This document shows, one piece after another, positions 1-11,651 of a stretch of 64,000 bases of DNA. The position numbers and the translations under genes are program-made. Each line of letters begins with the position of its first letter. Within the stretch, counting starts at the first letter, position 1. Source of the stretch: Ramazzottius varieornatus (lineage: Eukaryota > Tardigrada > Eutardigrada > Parachela > Ramazzottiidae); the NCBI GenBank assembly GCA_001949185.1, contig BDGG01000010.1:1683773-1747772 (forward strand), given 5' to 3'. Below the pieces are notes generated by a model. It had not been told where the DNA came from. It ran no database searches and saw only the letters and a program-made list of their open reading frames with translations.

Positions 1-492
1 TCAGTTGAAAGAACTCTTGAATGAGAGGACGTCTTGAATCAATCTGCGTGGCGATGAAGATAATTAATGCGGTTCCATTTCCGTCTTCAGCAGATTCGCC
101 CTTTGTTCCTTCTTTGCTTCCCTGCCTTAATATTCTTCACAAAATTACCTTTGTTTTTTCTGACACGAAAACGTGCGCTTTCTTTATCTTCATGGAATCA
201 TGGACTAGTGGAGCGTGAAGACCTTCCGACTTCGGGCCATAAAGAACTTGGCGTTCACGTACGCACTTGCTTGGTCGGGTTACGGGTAATATCCTCTGTA
301 CATATTTCGCCTTACGTCCGCAGATACTAACTGACACATAACATAACATGATTTGGTTTGTGATCTGAGAGCCAGGACCAAAATCTGTTTCTGATTTCTT
401 GGATTAGCCCACGAGTCTCTGGAGTGTTTGTTTATTCATCTACGCGTTTCCAGACGGATAAACTGCAGGATCAGCACTACACAGTGGGGCAG
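1..492. other. 5' flank of POC1, no gene seen
   Basis: No exon or RNA gene is recognisable here. Open frames in both directions are short and look like chance. The segment presumably holds the promoter and 5' UTR of the POC1-like gene that starts at 493. Confidence 0.4.
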
Positions 493-2135
493 ATGTTCCG
501 GCGAAAGGTAACTTGCTCTGTTTACAACGGTCGCAGTTGTATGATTTCCATCCCAGTCGTATCTCCAACCACTAATCCATTACCCTGCTACTCTAGGCTG
601 AAATCCCTGCTGAATGCAGAGATACCCAGAAAGAACAGGAGGAAGTGGACAAGAGCACACCTCAACTCGCTAAAGTCTTGACTGGACAGCATGCGGGCAT
701 CACCGGCTTGGACTTCCATCCAACAAAATATCAGATCGGTATGTGACCGTATGTCTGTATTTGCACGAAAAGCAATATCAAATAGTGACAAATACCTATC
801 GTTCTATCCAAGTACTTATCGTTCGTTACTCTGAAGGCAAACGCAATTTACTCTCCGGTTTTGTAGTGTCAAGCAGCACGGACGGTACCCTGGGACTGTG
901 GAGCATCAAACCTAATACTCGAGCCTTTCGTATGGTTGGACATCGAGTACGGAACAACGCTGCTCGGACTGCATTATTTTGGACTCGTGCAGTCTTTTAA
1001 TTAGTCTTGTTGCTTTCCTCAGGACGCCGCGTTGTGCGTGCGTTTCTCCGCGGAAGGGCACATATTAGCTTCCGGATCAAGGGATAAAACTATTCGGATG
1101 TGGATTCCGAGTTCGTGAGTCCTGCTTTGTCGCGATGCTTTTTCATCTCCAGAAGCAATCTGTACAAGAAGAAAATATTCTGTTTTTGCAGGAGAGCAGA
1201 ATCTATGGCTATTCAGGCTCATACAGCAGCTGTGTCTTCGATCGATTTTTCTCTGGACACAACCATTTTTTGTAGCGGTTCTCACGACAAGTCGATAAAG
1301 GTGAGACCAATCAGCAAGGCTGCGAACTCCGTGGCATGGCGCAGCAGGTCATTCAGGCGATTTTCCCATACTTTAGTCATATTTTACAGTGCTCATGTAC
1401 AACAGAATTAGTTGGGCGCAGGAGATATTGCACTAATTTTGGTCGTAGATTTGGGATGGTCAGCAGTTCAAGTTCTTACAGAGCTTTACTGGTCACAATC
1501 ACTGGGTGCGCTCAGTCAGGCAAGTACTCTCGTGTGGCTTGCGTTGTTGTTTTCCTGCTTTAATGAGCTAAAGACTTACGATGGATGGTCCTATTCTAGG
1601 TTTTCTCCGGACTCCAAAACTGTGGTCTCTGCTGGACACGACAATACTATTAAGCTCTGGTCGGTGAAAGAGAAATCAATTCTTTACAGTATAGAGTCCT
1701 TTGGCGGGACGGTTAACCACGCCCAGTTCCACCCTTCCGGCAACTATATAGCCGCCGCCATCGACGATGGCTCCATCAAAGTTTGGGATGTCCGGAAGTC
1801 CTTCCAGCTCGTACAGCTATATCGAGGTAATTTTTCACGCCTCCTTCCTTCCTTATTGGTCAGGTAAACATCGTACCCTTGACGTTGTCGTAGTACACGA
1901 CGGTCCTGTCAATCAGCTGGACTTCCACCCCTCCGGCAGCTTGCTGATATCAGTCTCGGATGACAAAACCATCAAAATCATGGATGCTGCAAACGGCGAA
2001 CTAATCTACACTCTCTACGGTCACGAGAGACCAGTGCGCCAAATACAGTTCGCTCCCACAGGGTTATTTTTCGCAACTGCTGGAGCCGATGATCGAATTT
2101 TACTATGGAAAAATGGTAGCCGTCCAACTTGCTGA
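493..2135 (+). CDS. POC1: POC1-like centriolar WD40-repeat protein
   Basis: POC1 is a WD40 protein of centrioles and basal bodies that supports centriole integrity. Exons: 493-507, 597-738, 867-946, 1023-1114, 1192-1300, 1449-1519, 1600-1826, 1894-2135, giving 325 residues. Seven WD repeats fill almost the whole protein. Diagnostic stretches are [41 protein letters not shown] and [19 protein letters not shown], which align with POC1A/B repeats in order. Intron 6 (1520-1599) starts with GC in an exact CAG|GCAAGT context. Met493 is the first in-frame ATG, separated from the WD region by one small intron. The protein ends about ten residues after the last repeat, so the C-terminal coiled-coil POC1 domain of most orthologues is missing. 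It converges on LDH less than 200 bases away, which leaves no room for that domain. Confidence 0.9.
1520..1599 (+). other. GC-AG intron in POC1
   Basis: Exon 6 ends GTCAG and the intron begins GCAAGT. It ends CTATTCTAG before GTTTTCTCC. Joining at these points gives RSVRFSPD without a break, the expected WD-repeat sequence. No GT donor in this exon gives an open frame. Confidence 0.85.
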
Positions 2136-2320
2136 CATTGGCGTAGTTTTGAACCATTTTGAAAACTGAGCTTTCCCTCAGTGGTTCGCGGAACTGTTAG
2201 TTACCAATGGCTATTGGTCTTTCCTATTTCACCGCCTACATCTTTCGTAATTTTGATCTCATCTTCTAAGACCAGTGATCGAATAATGTGTAAATGAGCA
2301 GTCATATCTGAAATGAGCCG

Positions 2321-3985
2321 TTAAAGGTTGGCGCTTCTGTATAGTTCGGACAGTTCTTTGGCTGATTTCTTTAGTTTCTCCTTCTCTCCATCTGTCAGCG
2401 TCAAGTTGACCACGGCGTTTATGCCGTTTTGCGACAATACGCATGGCAAGCTCAGGAAGATTTCGTCTTCAATGCCTTGACATCCTTTGACCATGGTCGA
2501 CAGCGAGTAGATATGTTTCCGGTTCGACATAACTGCCGCGCAAAGTTCGGATACGCATAGACCGATGGCCCAAGATGTATATCCTTTCAGTTTGATGATC
2601 TCGTTTGCACTAGAGTAATGGAAACAACTTCATCCATGAGATTAAATCTTTTGTTTCGGAGCTCTCCATAAACCACCGGCTTGAGGGCACGACCCTGAGT
2701 GTGCTGATCACTCGCAGTCAAGGCCGTGCCGGTACCCGGAAGTGAGAACCGGACGTGCTCACCTCTCTATGACCAGCTTGTGCAAATCCAGCCACTTTTC
2801 GGGGTCTTTGTCGGTGCCAAGTTCCGGCTTCAGATCAGTCAGGCGAACTCCGGCAACATTCATTCCACTCCAAACCACCACTGAAAGGAGATGTCAGATA
2901 GGTTCCTCGATTCTCCTGCGTACCAATATACCAGTCCTTTGCCTTACTGTACCGCTCGAGTCGCCATGTTCGCCAATCACATAGCCATGACAGCTACTGA
3001 CGTCAGTTAGCAAGCGTTCAGCCATGTAGAACTTCAAACGGCTCGTGTCCAGTGCACATCCACTTCCAAACACTCGATGTGGAGGAAGTCCGCTGAGTTT
3101 CCAGGCTAGGTACGTCATCACGTCCACAGGGTTCGACACCACACACAGCAGAGTGTCCGGACTGTATTTCAGGAGCTGTGGGATGATTCCTGTAGACGAA
3201 CTGCTTTGGCAGGCACATGACGATGACTGCACATGTGTTCTACATATGCAAATAACATATGCCGTACGGACCTTTGAAGATGGCCGCATTTCTGTCTAGC
3301 AAAGACCTTCTGTCTTCCCCTTCTTTTTGTCTCGCTCCGGCAGAGATAATACATAACCTCTATAATAGACTGTGCTTAGTAGCTAAGTTGACCAGCAGCA
3401 CTTCCGGATTTCTAGCAGTTGAACTCAAACTCCGGTCTTACCGATCCGGCAGTAACGTCAAAGTTAGAGCTGCCAAGAATCTTTGCGTTGCCGGTGTAGT
3501 GGAGACCATGCTATCAATAAGGAACAAAGTGTGACACCACTGTGAGACCAAGGCTGGTCAGGCACTTCGGCCTATCCTTTGCTTGTACAGTACATAACCG
3601 CCAATACTTGTAAATCCAAAGTTTCTCCCCTGACTTTCTTCTCATCGACATCCACCAAACTCAGTTCACCGGCAAGTCTCTAAAAAGCCATAAATTGATA
3701 AGTTACCAGAAGCAACTGTTACAAGGCGCATACTGAAACTCGTCTGTATTAGGCTTCACCAACCTTGTTGATAATCGAAAACGCAATAGCCATTCCCACC
3801 TACGAAACAACCTTTTCAAGCGCGACAACGAGAAAAGCTGGCAGATTCTACTGTGGCTGTCAGAAATGGGTTATAACCTGACCGACGCCCACGATAGTAA
3901 CTTTAGAATACGCGCATTCCGATGGAGGCTGCATCTCCTTCATTAGCTTGCTTCGCAAGTCGCCCCCCGGCGTTGGGTTCGTCAT
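2321..3985 (-). CDS. LDH: L-lactate dehydrogenase
   Basis: Cytosolic NAD-dependent enzyme that interconverts pyruvate and lactate. Eight exons on the minus strand: 3985-3878, 3799-3764, 3679-3608, 3510-3442, 3359-3272, 3189-2953, 2880-2763, 2609-2321, giving 338 residues (the family is about 332). The dinucleotide-binding motif reads [12 protein letters not shown]. The substrate loop reads [10 protein letters not shown], with the specificity Gln and the Arg of the mobile loop, so it is a lactate rather than malate dehydrogenase. [20 protein letters not shown] and the catalytic GEHGDSS follow, then [11 protein letters not shown] near the C-terminus. Exon 2 is only 36 bases. The chosen Met precedes the Rossmann fold by about 30 residues, as in animal LDHs. 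It lies in tandem with ALIX, whose stop codon is about 230 bases upstream of the LDH start. Confidence 0.96.
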
Positions 3986-4211
3986 GGTCTCACCAGGCCA
4001 CTTAAACTTCGGGGAGCAAGGTATTTACAATAAAGTAATTAATACGTCAATATACAATCCTTTATAGTATTGTCACACAAGCGGCCGAAAAAAAACACCG
4101 ATGGAAAAAAGTCAAAAAGATCCAAGGCCTGTAGCAACCATCCACGAGCGGTCAAACTAGAAAGTCAAAAAGCTGAAAGATCCAGATGTAAAACCGATAC
4201 GACGGAAATGT

Positions 4212-7200
4212 CTATATTAGCGAATCGGGAAAGACAGGTTGAGTTGAACGTGACACGACAGTCGGCTGCAACGGCGTCTGCATCTGGCTCCACGGATCCA
4301 TCACCGTTGGTGCTGCTTCGATCGGCGCTGGTGCCTGAATAGGCTGAGCGATAGGCTTCACAGCGTTCGCGGACTGCATCGCCAGTTTGTAAGACAGCGA
4401 GTTCGTCGGCATGGCGTTCGGATTTATGGACCAATTTGTGGTCTGCTTGACTAACGGGTCTTGGAGTGATGGTACCGAAGGCAGTGCTGTATTCCACGGG
4501 GCGGACGCGGGCGATCCATTCGTCCCTATCGGAAGTGCTGCCGTATTATTAGGGTATGTTGCAGCCGCATGTCCAGCGGTTGCAGAAGCGTATCCGTTGC
4601 CCACTGCGGTACTATTAGACACCGGAAATCCATTCACCGGTCCGTAGGCTGACACATTCTGCAACCGGAAAAGCAATTAACGTACGCACTAAATAGGACG
4701 TGGCAGATGATTTGAATCAGATCGTCATCTGGAGTGGCGCATGATATCATTGTTATTTTCTGAAAGTATGCCTCCCTTGTGAAAACAATCTGGTTTAGTT
4801 CAATTGACCACGTCGAAAATATTCCACCACATCCCATCAGGAACTTTGGACTATTCAGTTTTACCGGTGGCTGGTTAAAGTTGGGTGGTGGTTGAGACTG
4901 TGTGTAAACAGGAGGCGTCGGTGACGAGAAAGTTGAAGGTCCTTGCGACTCAGTCCTATGACTTCCGCCTATCTGCCCAGAGAACAAGGCCGGAGTGTTC
5001 GCTGGTGGAGGTGGGGGAGCTTTCATCGTGGGAAGACGAGGAAATGCGGGAATGTGGGCTGTCCTAGCCGGTTGACGATACGGTTGCGCAGTAGAGGCAT
5101 TACTGGAGGTGTCAGCAGGTGGGAAAGAAGCTTGTGTGTGACTCGCATAACCGCTATTCATATTGGAGTAACCACTATAGTCCAGCTGAAAGTTGCCTGT
5201 TTGGAAGCTCTGATGGTGAGAATAGTTTGGGTCGTACCCGGAGTAAATGTTATTTGTCTGATACTGATGTTGTATGTCGATTGTTTGGTGCTGGTGTTGC
5301 GAGGAGCCATCAAAGTAACCGTTTGGAGGTTGCTGGTTCCAAGCCTGCTGTTGGTCTTGGTAGCCTGCAGGGATCAATGTCTGCACGTTCGTCTGAGGCA
5401 CGGTAGTCTGTTGAAAACTAAGGTCTGGTCCACTGTTGTTGACCGAACTCGATCTTGAAGACTTCTTGGCTTCCAAGTAGTCCCGAAGAGTGGGCCTGCT
5501 GGAATTCGCAGCGAGGTTGCCGCCATAACCGCTGCTCAAATTATCTAGACAAGAAGACACGTAATCAAATTTCTAAAGCATTTATTGTGTCCTTAAGATT
5601 CAGGAATTACCGCTGAGGCTGTCCAACGTGCCATCTGCTACCAAGGTCTGGTTGGGTACGCCGTTCCGGTTGTTGAGGTAGTCGCGTAATGTAGGTCCTT
5701 GTGGAGTAGTCGCCTTCGACGAGCCATTCTGCGTGGGTACTGGTGGTCGTACGACCTTGGGTGGTGCTGGGAAGGAGGGAGTTACGGTCTTGGCCAGTTC
5801 CTCGGCTTTCCCCTTTACGTTGAGCAAATTATCCTTCAGGTTACGGTAGAAATCTAGTCCTTCATTAACCTTCTCGACAAACGTCATGTAGGAACGGTAA
5901 GCTTGAAGGAAATTGCCCACCACTTCCTCACGCCTACAAAAACATACCATGATCGTTTTCAGTACGAGTCCTAGTACTATTCCATTCAGGTATTTTACCG
6001 AGTAGCGGTGGTGACTAGATGGGCACGGAAGTCAGCCAGGCGTTCCACGACGGTCGTGATGGCCTCCATGATCTTCTCCTGGGCCGACATGTTCTGTTCC
6101 AGCAGCTGGATAATTCCCGAATGCTTCTTCAACTCTTCATCCATGAAAGCACTCAGGTTATCGTCACTTGACGCCAGAATTCTCTTTGTAATGTCATCGT
6201 TCTGAAGGCTGTTCCGCAAGTCTCGCAGAAAACTCTGCCGTTGGTTCTTCATTTCCTCGACCTTGCCAACCAGACGATCCAGTTCTTTTATGTCAAGGTC
6301 GACGTTCGGCACTAGCAAGCAAGATCAATATAAGACCCTAACCGACCAACGGCCGGACGAGAAAATGAACGAAACGCGTCTTACTGGCATCCAAGTTCAT
6401 TGTCGGCAAACTCTTCTTCACCACGTCGACTGGTCCGCCCAGCAGCACAAGAGTTTCCTGACTGTCCTGAACGTAGTTTTGAAGATCGTCACCGGTTGCG
6501 GCACCAGCACTGAGTGCTGCCGAGTACTTGCTCATCTCGTTACTGATTTGTTCAAGCACCGCGGCGTGGTTCTTGTCCAGCCTTGCCTGTAAGAGCACGC
6601 CGTTCAGATAAAGACTTCAGAGAATCTGTATGACTGTTTTTATTCTTACACTGCGCAGTGAAGAAATAATGTTTTCGGTTTCAGCCGCCAATTTTCGGAC
6701 TTCATCCGTAGTGTCATTCAGGGTTTCCGCCTGTCGCGAGATGTGATTCAGGACGTCGCCTTCTGTTCGAAGAGCGGCCATGATGTCAAGCAGGTCTTGC
6801 GGAATTATCTGGAAGCCTTCGGGAACCTTTAACTGCTCAAGTCGCAAGGCAGATACGACCGACCTGAAAGAAGCAACAATACCTTCGTCGAACGGTACTG
6901 AACTTACCGATGTCAAGTCAGAGTAATACGCACATGAGTTCCACATCCTTCATCTCGATGTTTTCCGTCATATTTCGAAGCAATTCCGCTTTCTTCTCAC
7001 TAGAAACAAGAGACAGAGACTGAACAACGGACGCACGGGCAGCGGGCAGCAACCTGCTCACCTGTAGAGTGAGGACCTTTCATGAGCGGCCATGGGGACT
7101 AGCCGAGAAAAGACATCCTGATCCAAGAACTCTCGTTCACTGAACGGTATACCCTTAACGAGGGAAACGCCTTTCACCGCTGGGAAACTCTTGTAGTCCG

Positions 7201-8915
7201 GCACCTTATCATGGTACACGAAGTCGTTGTCCTTCTTCGCAGCGTTCGACCTGTAGAAGAGCTCAATTATAAAGACTCGATCGAATTTTTCAAACACATA
7301 ATGTTAAAGCGATTTACTTCTGCTGAACAATATCCCGGACGAATTCCTCCGCAGCTTTGCAAGTATCTTCGTCCCCGCTATTCTGCAGAAGCAGGGACAG
7401 GCTACAGCTCTGGTATACATACTCCAAGAACCGTCGTTCTGTGGCCACTGTATCGTCACGTACCTTTATGAGCTTCTTACAGGCATCGAGGTCCTTGACA
7501 GCTGCCTCGAGATAAGCTATCCGTTCACCCCATTTCTCCCCTTCTCCGGCCTGACACGCCATGTGGTAGTCCATCATGCACTGGTAGTAGGATGATTTCA
7601 GCTCTAACAGCTGCCGCGGTATGAACTCCTGCAGAACTCCAAACTTTATCAAATTCCCAATTGAGAAACTACATATAAAGATCCAACGGCTTACCTTGAA
7701 GTTATCCATCCCCGGCATGCGCATCGTTGCTTCACTGTCCAGGGTTTTCAGGCAGATACGATAAAATTCAACGACCTGCGCCGCGACTTTAGCAATGATG
7801 GAATGTTTCCGATTATCTAAGAGCGATTTCTCCAGAATGCATTCTTGTGCTTGAGCCTATAAAGAAATTTCTTATAAATTTACGGTCCATCGGAAATGAC
7901 CAGTTGCTTGACGTACCATCATCAAGGTGATGTAGAACGTCAAAACATCGAACGACAGGTCAAACGTCGGCATCTGTGGATACTCCGTCCGCAGTTTCTC
8001 GAAAGCATACACTGCACATTGAAAGTGCGTACAGGCGACTTTCAACGCCTAAATGACGTGAAAATGTATAATATATTTTTAACACCATCAAACTTGTGGA
8101 AAGACTTGTTGCTGTACATACGTCGGAGTCGGCTCGTCGATCTACTGCGCCCAGGTACGAATGCAGAGCACCGATGTTGTAGAGGATATTCGCTTCCTCG
8201 AACTTTATATCCTTCTTCTCAACTGTTTTACCGGTGAAGTTATCCACCCTAAGTAATGACCAAACGTTCAAACATTTTACCTATGGATGGAAACACAAGC
8301 ATCAAAGCACAAGTTGAAATATATACTGACCACGAGAAGTCCACAGCAGCGGGTTCGCCCTCTCTCATGGGGAAGCGCGAATAGAGGAGTTTCAGCTGGC
8401 AATAATAGCGCTTCAGGATGTTACATCCCGCGATGTCCTTCTGGGCCTTTACCGCGTTCTACAAAGTTGATCAAGATTAAAGACCTTTACATTAGTGTGT
8501 TTGCCGCAGGGAACTGACACATCGCTTACATTGCGAAGCCCTTCCAGATCGGATATTTCCCTGTCGAATGCCGCGCTATGTTCTCCGTAATGAACCGTAA
8601 TGAACTAAAAAGCAAACAGAGTCACCACTGTCCATCTTCGGGGTAACAACATATGCTATGCTTAAGAATCCACAACATCCGACTGGTGGAGAGATGACAC
8701 TGCGTTAAGCGAAGACATATCCTCTGCCTACCTGTCGCAAGACGGGACCAAAGATTACAGGTTTCTTGGCCTCTTTGACATCGAGAGACAGCATATTCAG
8801 CCTACAAACGAAGAGTCTCAAAGAACAGTCGACTAACGCGAACACGTGAACATAAGACCATGAGGAGGCCATATGCATGCCCGAGAAGAACAACATACCG
8901 CGGTGCCGCCTCCAT
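4212..8915 (-). CDS. PDCD6IP: ALIX / PDCD6IP, BRO1-domain ESCRT protein
   Basis: ALIX links ESCRT-I and ESCRT-III in endosomal sorting, cytokinesis and membrane repair. Sixteen exons: 8915-8899, 8801-8732, 8604-8530, 8458-8331, 8248-8122, 8048-7917, 7856-7695, 7628-7318, 7250-7062, 6999-6934, 6863-6650, 6586-6385, 6311-5999, 5933-5611, 5544-4865, 4658-4212, giving 1151 residues. The first two thirds are a BRO1 domain (HYGEHSAAFDREISDLEGLR; EEANILYNIGALHSYLG; TLMMAQAQE) followed by the helical V domain. The tail after KVVRPPVP is about 480 residues, rich in Gln, Asn, Tyr and Pro and much longer than in human ALIX (868 residues in total). The tail holds two copies of PTLRDYL and a DPW motif but no PSAP or PTAP. 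Gene identity is secure; the exact tail splicing is less so. Confidence 0.93.
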
Positions 8916-9573
8916 TGTGAAACGGGAGCGTAGGTTCCACGAGAAGTTTCTTCGAGAGTAGTGACTTCGACAAGCAGCGCTCACAATGATTTGTTCCCGA
9001 TGGTTATGTTGGTTCGTACGTCCGGATGTAGCTGAGTAGCCCAGTCAACAAGTTGTTCTTCTCGGATTCCAATCCATAGCGCCGAGTTTAAGCTACCAGA
9101 TCAGAAGGTACCTTTCCCAAACCATCCTTCAGTAAGGTTTGTCAGATTTCAACTTAAACAACTAGCTAAAAAGTTTGTAGTGACAATCGTTAATTAGCGA
9201 TAAGATAAGCCTTTATAGCTATGACGGAGGCTGAAAGTTAATCTGGAAATTGCGAGCGAAAGCTCACTAGCCCCATTCGACACTCACAGTAACATCATGA
9301 CGTCATCTGCGGATATAATGCTACTCTTTTAATACAGAGCCTGCGGGACGAACTTTCTCCTATGATGGCATGATACTTTTATGCGTATCGTATTGTGCTA
9401 ATGCGCTTTCGCTCGCAATTTCTATATCGCCGCTCCGAGTTCGAGGCTCCGAGCTACTCTGTAGTGATGTCGGCATAAGGGTATCGCGACCTAATTTACC
9501 CATGAAACAACGAGCCGACATGCTGGAGAGAAATAGGAGGGTAAGTAGAGTCAAAGTGAGGCCACTGCCAATA
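8916..9573. other. Intergenic, upstream of ALIX
   Basis: No gene recognised. It should contain the ALIX promoter and 5' UTR and ends at the left edge of the pogo-like transposon. The only structure seen is the inverted repeat listed separately. Confidence 0.4.
9246..9422. repeat. Small foldback repeat
   Basis: GAAATTGCGAGCGAAAGC at 9246-9263 occurs as an exact inverted copy at 9405-9422, separated by about 140 bases. This could be a short MITE or its remnant. No target duplication was identified. Confidence 0.5.
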
Positions 9574-11426
9574 CCGTAGAGGCCCTTGGTCTCACGGTAC
9601 GTCAGAGGACTTATTACGGTTCAAACGTACACAGCTGACTACTGTGACGTCGTGAGTCCGTTTTGGGCACGTAAAACAGGAAAACAGCTGAATTTGAGAA
9701 AACTGTTTCTTGTGTTAAATACCGAATTCATCAGATCTTTATTCACTGTACTACTCTTTCCGTGCCGTCAAAATGCTGAAGAACAGGAAACGGAATGGTG
9801 CGAATGATAGTGTGGCGAAAGCTTCCCACCAACTGGACTCCGCTCAGAAGAGGAATCTGTTGGTGGCGATGGATTCAGGAGTAAGTGAAATCGTGCTTGA
9901 TATTTCTGTCCTCTTTGCTTCTCGTGATGCGTTTTGTGATCCCCATTACCGTTCGTCTTTATGTAAAGAATGCGCAGCTTTGCGACATGTTAACCTACAT
10001 GAATCGTCGGTCAGATATTATCGAAGGAACGAGAAGAAGATAAGACTGTCACTTGAAAATCAGAAGCCTTCCGTCAAGCAACTTAAGCTGCCAGTTTATC
10101 CTCAAGTTAATGAAGCAATGCTCAGGATTCTCAAGAAGATGCGTCAGGGAGGTACCTGTATTACCGGACGTTGGTTGAGAGACATGGCAGTGCTTTTCGC
10201 GGAATCGGAAGGGATTTCTGAATTCAGAGCGAGCAAAGGATGGCTGCGACGATTTTTGCAAGCGTCACGGTTACAGTACCAAAATTCTTCATGGTATGTT
10301 TCGATCTGTATGGTTGCCCTCATCTTGCTGGAATTCCCTGAACACTGTAGCAGTAGAATGTTTTCTTGTGTTCGTAGGAGAAGGTTCTATTGCGGACGTC
10401 TCGGCCTTGGAGAAGTGGTACAACGACGATTTGCCTAACACTTTTGGAGTTTGATCTCAGAGATATCTGGAATGAACTGGGTCTTTCCTACCGTCAAGTT
10501 CCCAGCAAGTCGCTGGTTGGAGAAGAAGAAGGAACACCCAAAGGCGTCAAGCTGAAGAAAGAGCGAGTCACTGTACTTCTGACAGGAAATGCGCTGGGTG
10601 AACGATTTCCGGTGTGGCTGGTCGGAAAATCGGAACAACCTCGCGCCTTCACCAAAGCTGGAGTGAGCAGCCGTGATACCATCAAACATAATTTCTGTTA
10701 CAGGCATAATTCTACAAGCTGGATGACAGGAAAAATCTTTTCAGAATTCCTGGAAGAACTCAACAAGAAGATGATCAGCCAGGAACGCAAAATTGCTTTG
10801 ATCGTCGACAACTTTTCAGGTCGTAAGGTTAACGAAACCTCCAACATTCGGATCTTTTTCTTACCTCCGAACTACACATCGAAAGCACAGCCTTTCGATG
10901 CAGGAATAATCAAGTCGTTTAAAGACCATTTCCGGCGCAGAATGTGTCACGACGTCTACGCCAAGAGGGAGTCTTTCAAGACTGCTGAAGGCTACTTCAA
11001 AACAGCCACCGTTTGGGATGCTTGTTTGTGGTCAGTTGAAGCTGACGAAGCTGTCTGTTGTCCAAACTAGGATTAATTGCTTTCGGCATTGCAAGATTAA
11101 TTACGAGACTGTTGATCAACATTTGCCTCGTTTGGATAATGAGTTTAGTTTCGCTGACTTTGTCCGTGAGAAATCTGAATTCCATTCACTGGTGGAATAA
11201 GATGACGAAGGAGGAGAGGGTAGCGATCAAGACACTTTGTGAGTTTTGATACGAAGAGCTCAGGGAATTCTAGAGGTCCTGACTTTACGGTTGGGCATAA
11301 CTTTTAATTTTGGCAGCTGCAGTTGAGTAAAGTCGGTCCAACTTAATGGCGTCACGCAGTACAGTAAGGCATTAGGGACTGCAAAACAGTGCTAGTGACG
11401 TACCGTGAGACCAAGGGCCCCTACTG
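9574..11426 (+). mobile_element. pogo/Tigger-type DNA transposon, decayed
   Basis: The 1853-bp element is bounded by terminal inverted repeats. The left end starts CCGTAGAGGCCCTTGG and the right end, read inward, starts CAGTAGGGGCCCTTGG; both continue TCTCACGGTACGTCA. Each end is flanked by TA (9572-9573 and 11427-11428), the target duplication of the Tc1-mariner-pogo superfamily. It carries a broken transposase on the plus strand. It sits between ALIX and selenoprotein T without interrupting either. Confidence 0.88.
9773..11070 (+). pseudogene. pogo/Tigger-like transposase remnant
   Basis: The N-terminal part (9773 to about 10270) has the helix-turn-helix and CENP-B-type DNA-binding region, including SASKGWLRRFL-like residues before the catalytic domain. 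One probable intron lies at about 9880-9978 and another at about 10293-10378. The catalytic domain (10440-11070) shows KERVTVLLTGNALGE, PVWLVGKSEQPR, the second Asp in IALIVDN and the third in AQPFDAGIIKSFK. The segment that should read like NADETGLFYR is instead WNELGLSYR, so the first catalytic Asp is absent. There is also a frame break just before it (stops at 10437-10470 in the upstream frame). The protein cannot be a working transposase as read. Confidence 0.85.
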
Positions 11427-11651
11427 TAGTGACTCGGAAGAGGGGCCCAGGGGTCTTTTTCCGAAAATTACACAAAATCAGTATCCGGAAATTCAGGGCT
11501 TTCTTCGTGAAATAGTTCTATTCCTCAGTTGACTTCAAATCACTGTTTGGTGCAGTTTTCGCCTAGGATGATCCCGATTCGGGAGGAGTTCTAAGCAAGC
11601 TGCCGTTACCAGTGTAGAAACAACGTCAGGGATTGGTACTGGAGCCTGCTC

